Assembly: GCA_903875445.1 (NCBI GenBank)
Contig: CAIQWD010000029.1
Coordinates: 1 to 46,843, forward strand
DNA length: 46,843 nucleotides
Direction: 5' to 3'
Source of the DNA: an uncultured delta proteobacterium
GTDB lineage: Bacteria; Desulfobacterota; Desulfobulbia; Desulfobulbales; Desulfocapsaceae
The notes below the pieces were generated by a model. The model made no database searches. It saw only the letters and a program-made list of their open reading frames with translations, and was not told the DNA's origin. Of the stretch, positions 44,615 through 46,843 are shown piece after piece. Numbering within the stretch: the first letter of the stretch is position 1; the number at the start of each line of letters is the position of its first letter. Both the position numbers and the translations under genes were made by a program.

Positions 44615-45811
44615 ATGTCGAAGCGAAGGAATTCAGTATTTGGGATGATGGTTGCCGCAGGATTGACGCTTGCGCTGATCGGTTCTGCAGGAGCCGCGGA
44701 TAAAGCCATCAAAATTGCCACCCAGTCACCGTTGTCGGGAGATCAATCACTGACCGGAGTGGACATCAAGCGCGGCGCCGAGATGGCCCTTGAGCAATTG
44801 GGTGGACCCTTGACCGCTCTGGGAATTAAAGTCTCCCTGGCCCCATTTGACGATCAGGCCAATCCCGATAACGGCGTCGCCAATGCCAAACAAATCGTTT
44901 CCGACCCGGCAATTCTCGCAGTTGTCGGCCATTATAACTCAGGGGTACAGATTCCTTCTTCGGAAGTGTATCATACCTCCGGTCTCGTCAACGTTTCCCC
45001 GGCAAACACCAATCCAAAGGTAACCACCCGCGGTTACATGGAAGTAAACCGTATCGTTGGACGTGATGACGTGCAGGGTGTGGTTGGTGCCGACTTTGCC
45101 GCCGCCAAAGGCGTGAAGACTGCGTTTGTTGTTCATGACAAATCGGCATATGGTCAGGGTATTGCCGAGTTCTTCAAGAAGAAGGCCGAAGAAAATAAGA
45201 TCAAGGTACTGGGCTTTGAAGGAACTGAAGAAAAAGCCAATTTCGATGCTATTCTGTCTCCTGTTATAGCTGGTAACCCTGATCTGGTTTATTTTGGTGG
45301 GATGGCTGCCCAGGCTGCCGTTCTCTTTAAACAAGCCCGTGAAAAAGGATATGAAGGTACCTTCCTGAGCGATGACGGTTTTGACTCCGCGGATGCAGCT
45401 AAAATCGGCGGACAAACCCTTATCACCGGTGGTGGCACTTTCTATTCAACTGTTGCCGGCCCGGCCTCCGTGTACCCTGGAACCGCACAATTTATTAAAG
45501 ATTTTACCGCAAAATACAATGCTGCACCCCAGCCATTTGCCGCTCAGAGCTATGATTGTATGGCTATCTGCCTGAAGGCCATTGAGAATGCGGTTGCTGC
45601 GGGTAAAGGGGCAGTTCCGACCCGTGAAGCTGTAACCAAGGCCGTTCGCGCCTTGCAGGGCTTCAAAGGTATAACCGGTACCTATACTTTCAATGCAATA
45701 GGTGACCCGGAGAAATCCTTGTATTTTGTACAGCAGGTTAAATCTGCCGATCCTGCCGTATGGAGTCAAAATCCTATCTTCCAGACTCTTGAAATTGCCC
45801 CTCCCAAATAA
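44615..45811 (+). CDS. livK: Branched-chain amino-acid ABC transporter substrate-binding protein
   Basis: A 398-residue periplasmic protein. A signal peptide of about 27 residues (ending GSAGA) precedes a type I periplasmic-binding fold: KIATQSPLSGDQSLTG, a conserved VVGHYNSG, and NVSPANTNP, with a later PDLVYFGG strand. These fit LivJ/LivK-type proteins that bind Leu, Ile, Val or related amides. The start has a strong AGGAGGAG site, and a longer frame upstream was rejected. An intrinsic terminator follows and separates it from livH, which would give more binding protein than permease. The exact ligand is not known. Confidence 0.92.
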   Translation: MSKRRNSVFGMMVAAGLTLALIGSAGAADKAIKIATQSPLSGDQSLTGVDIKRGAEMALEQLGGPLTALGIKVSLAPFDDQANPDNGVANAKQIVSDPAILAVVGHYNSGVQIPSSEVYHTSGLVNVSPANTNPKVTTRGYMEVNRIVGRDDVQGVVGADFAAAKGVKTAFVVHDKSAYGQGIAEFFKKKAEENKIKVLGFEGTEEKANFDAILSPVIAGNPDLVYFGGMAAQAAVLFKQAREKGYEGTFLSDDGFDSADAAKIGGQTLITGGGTFYSTVAGPASVYPGTAQFIKDFTAKYNAAPQPFAAQSYDCMAICLKAIENAVAAGKGAVPTREAVTKAVRALQGFKGITGTYTFNAIGDPEKSLYFVQQVKSADPAVWSQNPIFQTLEIAPPK

Positions 45812-45830
45812 GACTTCCTAGGTTTTCCAC

Positions 45831-45863
45831 CCGGCCCTTTGCAGTATAAAGGGCCGGTTTTTT
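45831..45863 (+). terminator. Intrinsic terminator/attenuator between binding protein and permease
   Basis: A perfect 10-base-pair GC-rich stem (CCGGCCCTTT with its complement), a 7-base loop and six Ts. Partial read-through would set a high ratio of binding protein to membrane subunits. Confidence 0.88.
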
Positions 45864-45883
45864 ATCAACTCTGGGGAGTGATT

Positions 45884-46843
45884 ATGAAACGATTCCTGAG
45901 ATACTTTAATGTTTACGAAGTAATACGGCCTATCGGCCAACTCCTGGCATTTTCCGTCGGCACTGCGGTGGTAATGTCGGTTATTGTAATGGTACTTGCC
46001 CTGGTCCTCGATCGGACATCGATTGGCGCAAGTCTCATGGACAAGCTTAATGTTTCTGTTTTCACCTATACCCTGTCGAATTTGCCGCAGGTGGTAATCG
46101 ACGGCCTGACCATCGGCTTCGTCTATGCGGCCATCGCCCTTGGCTATACCATGGTGTACGGGGTACTCCAGTTCATTAACTTTGCCCACAGTGAAATCTT
46201 TGCGGTCGGGGCCTTTGTCGGAGTCGAATTCCTCATCTTCCTGCAATCGACAGGCGTTCTGGCCGGGGCATCGCTCTTTATGGCTTACGCCTATCTGATT
46301 CTGGCAATTGTTCTCGGCATGCTCGCCGCCGGCGGGCTGGCTGTGGCGGTGGAACGCATCGCCTACCGGCCTCTGCGCGGGGCATCGCGTCTGGTGCCCT
46401 TGATTTCGGCCATCGGTGTCTCCTTTCTCCTTCAGGACGTTATTCGTCTGGTGGAAGGCTTGACCACCGGCCAGTTTAACCGGATTATGCCGACATTCGG
46501 CAACTTCGACCAGCGGGTGATTTTCGGTAAGCTGTCGATGGGTGCCTCAAAACTGGTCCTGGGGATCTCGATTAAATCGATTATCGTCATCGTTGCCGCC
46601 GTCCTCATGCTGGTCTGCCTCAATTACCTGGTGAACGCCACCAGGGTAGGCAAAGCAATTCGGGCGGTTGCCCAAGATATGCCAACCGCCAGTCTCATGG
46701 GAATCAACGTCAACCGAATCATCTCCCTGACCTTTCTCGTCGGCGGATTGCTCGGCGGAGCGGCAGGCGTGCTCTATGCCCTGAAGTTCACCAGGATCGA
46801 TCCCTTTGTCGGCTTTTTCCCGGGGTTGAAGGCGTTTACCGCC
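45884..46843 (+). CDS. livH: Branched-chain amino-acid ABC permease LivH, cut by the window end
   Basis: At least 320 residues, open at the right edge. The LivH core starts near residue 68 (LPQVVIDGLTIGFVYAAIALG), with INFAHSEIF, ERIAYRPLRG and the late GLLGGAAGVLYALKF segment. Before it stands an extra N-terminal part of about 60 residues with one more helix (about 21-43), which is absent from the common 308-residue E. coli form. A GGGGAG site precedes the ATG. It is the first permease gene after the attenuator; LivM, LivG and LivF should follow outside the window. Confidence 0.92.
   Translation, partial: MKRFLRYFNVYEVIRPIGQLLAFSVGTAVVMSVIVMVLALVLDRTSIGASLMDKLNVSVFTYTLSNLPQVVIDGLTIGFVYAAIALGYTMVYGVLQFINFAHSEIFAVGAFVGVEFLIFLQSTGVLAGASLFMAYAYLILAIVLGMLAAGGLAVAVERIAYRPLRGASRLVPLISAIGVSFLLQDVIRLVEGLTTGQFNRIMPTFGNFDQRVIFGKLSMGASKLVLGISIKSIIVIVAAVLMLVCLNYLVNATRVGKAIRAVAQDMPTASLMGINVNRIISLTFLVGGLLGGAAGVLYALKFTRIDPFVGFFPGLKAFTA

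Overview
The window looks like a chromosomal segment of a Gram-negative bacterium, most likely a Desulfobacterota (Desulfobulbales-like) anaerobe. This is an inference from the mix of genes: a TauE/SafE permease behind a sigma-54-type promoter, PAS kinases with a Cys-rich PAS insertion, an NMT1-type binding lipoprotein, a Liv-type uptake system and DUF1992. No rRNA or tRNA was seen, so the placement is weak. Coding density is high, with short operons on both strands and no transposase, phage gene or CRISPR array.

Layout. (1) 1-10623 is a surface-polysaccharide region. A reverse-strand tandem SGNH-type protein loses its reading frame near the left edge. Facing away from it is a forward run of three GT2 glycosyltransferases around a radical SAM/SPASM protein, then an MBOAT acyltransferase with an SGNH partner (probably O-acetylation of the glycan). 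A DPM1-like GT2 with DUF2304 and an ElyC/SanA-type protein follow. The part up to about 8.6 kb looks AT-rich by eye, and the rest is GC-richer. (2) 10615-13214 holds UDP-glucuronate decarboxylase, RsgA and a nitroreductase; the last two share overlapping divergent promoters. (3) 13279-20935 is a pyruvate dehydrogenase operon (homodimeric E1, E2, E3) followed closely by a UvrD/Rep-type helicase. (4) 20970-25238 holds a class IV aminotransferase behind an orphan HicB-like protein, an AEC transporter, a 52-residue unknown and SelO, the last two separated by a strong bidirectional terminator. (5) 25492-34190 holds an unknown membrane protein, a ParA/MinD ATPase with a zinc-ribbon partner, a sirtuin, a GalT-like transferase, an MFS carrier, DUF1992, a carboxylesterase, YqeY, a PrmA-like methyltransferase and an unknown helical protein. 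(6) 34191-36490 carries a sigma-54-type promoter, a TauE/SafE permease and a small three-helix membrane protein whose ribosome-binding site lies in a hairpin. (7) 36539-41840 is a reverse-strand signalling operon: binding lipoprotein, membrane histidine kinase, Rcp1-like regulator, hybrid kinase. (8) 42105-46843 holds a HEAT-repeat protein, a PEGA lipoprotein, an O-methyltransferase-like protein and the start of a branched-chain amino-acid ABC operon, with an intrinsic terminator between the binding protein and a LivH with an N-terminal extension.

How the genes work together. The left part builds and probably acetylates an exported glycan; the UDP-xylose made by the decarboxylase could feed it. 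The PDH operon links pyruvate to acetyl-CoA. The kinase operon has a binding protein but no permease or ATPase beside it, which suggests ligand sensing rather than transport. No feature proves a wholly new system. The places most worth a second look are the TauE/small membrane protein unit, the binding-protein/kinase operon, and the damaged or rearranged start of the glycan cluster. Start sites were chosen by reading ribosome-binding sites, and all family names come from motif recognition without a database search.
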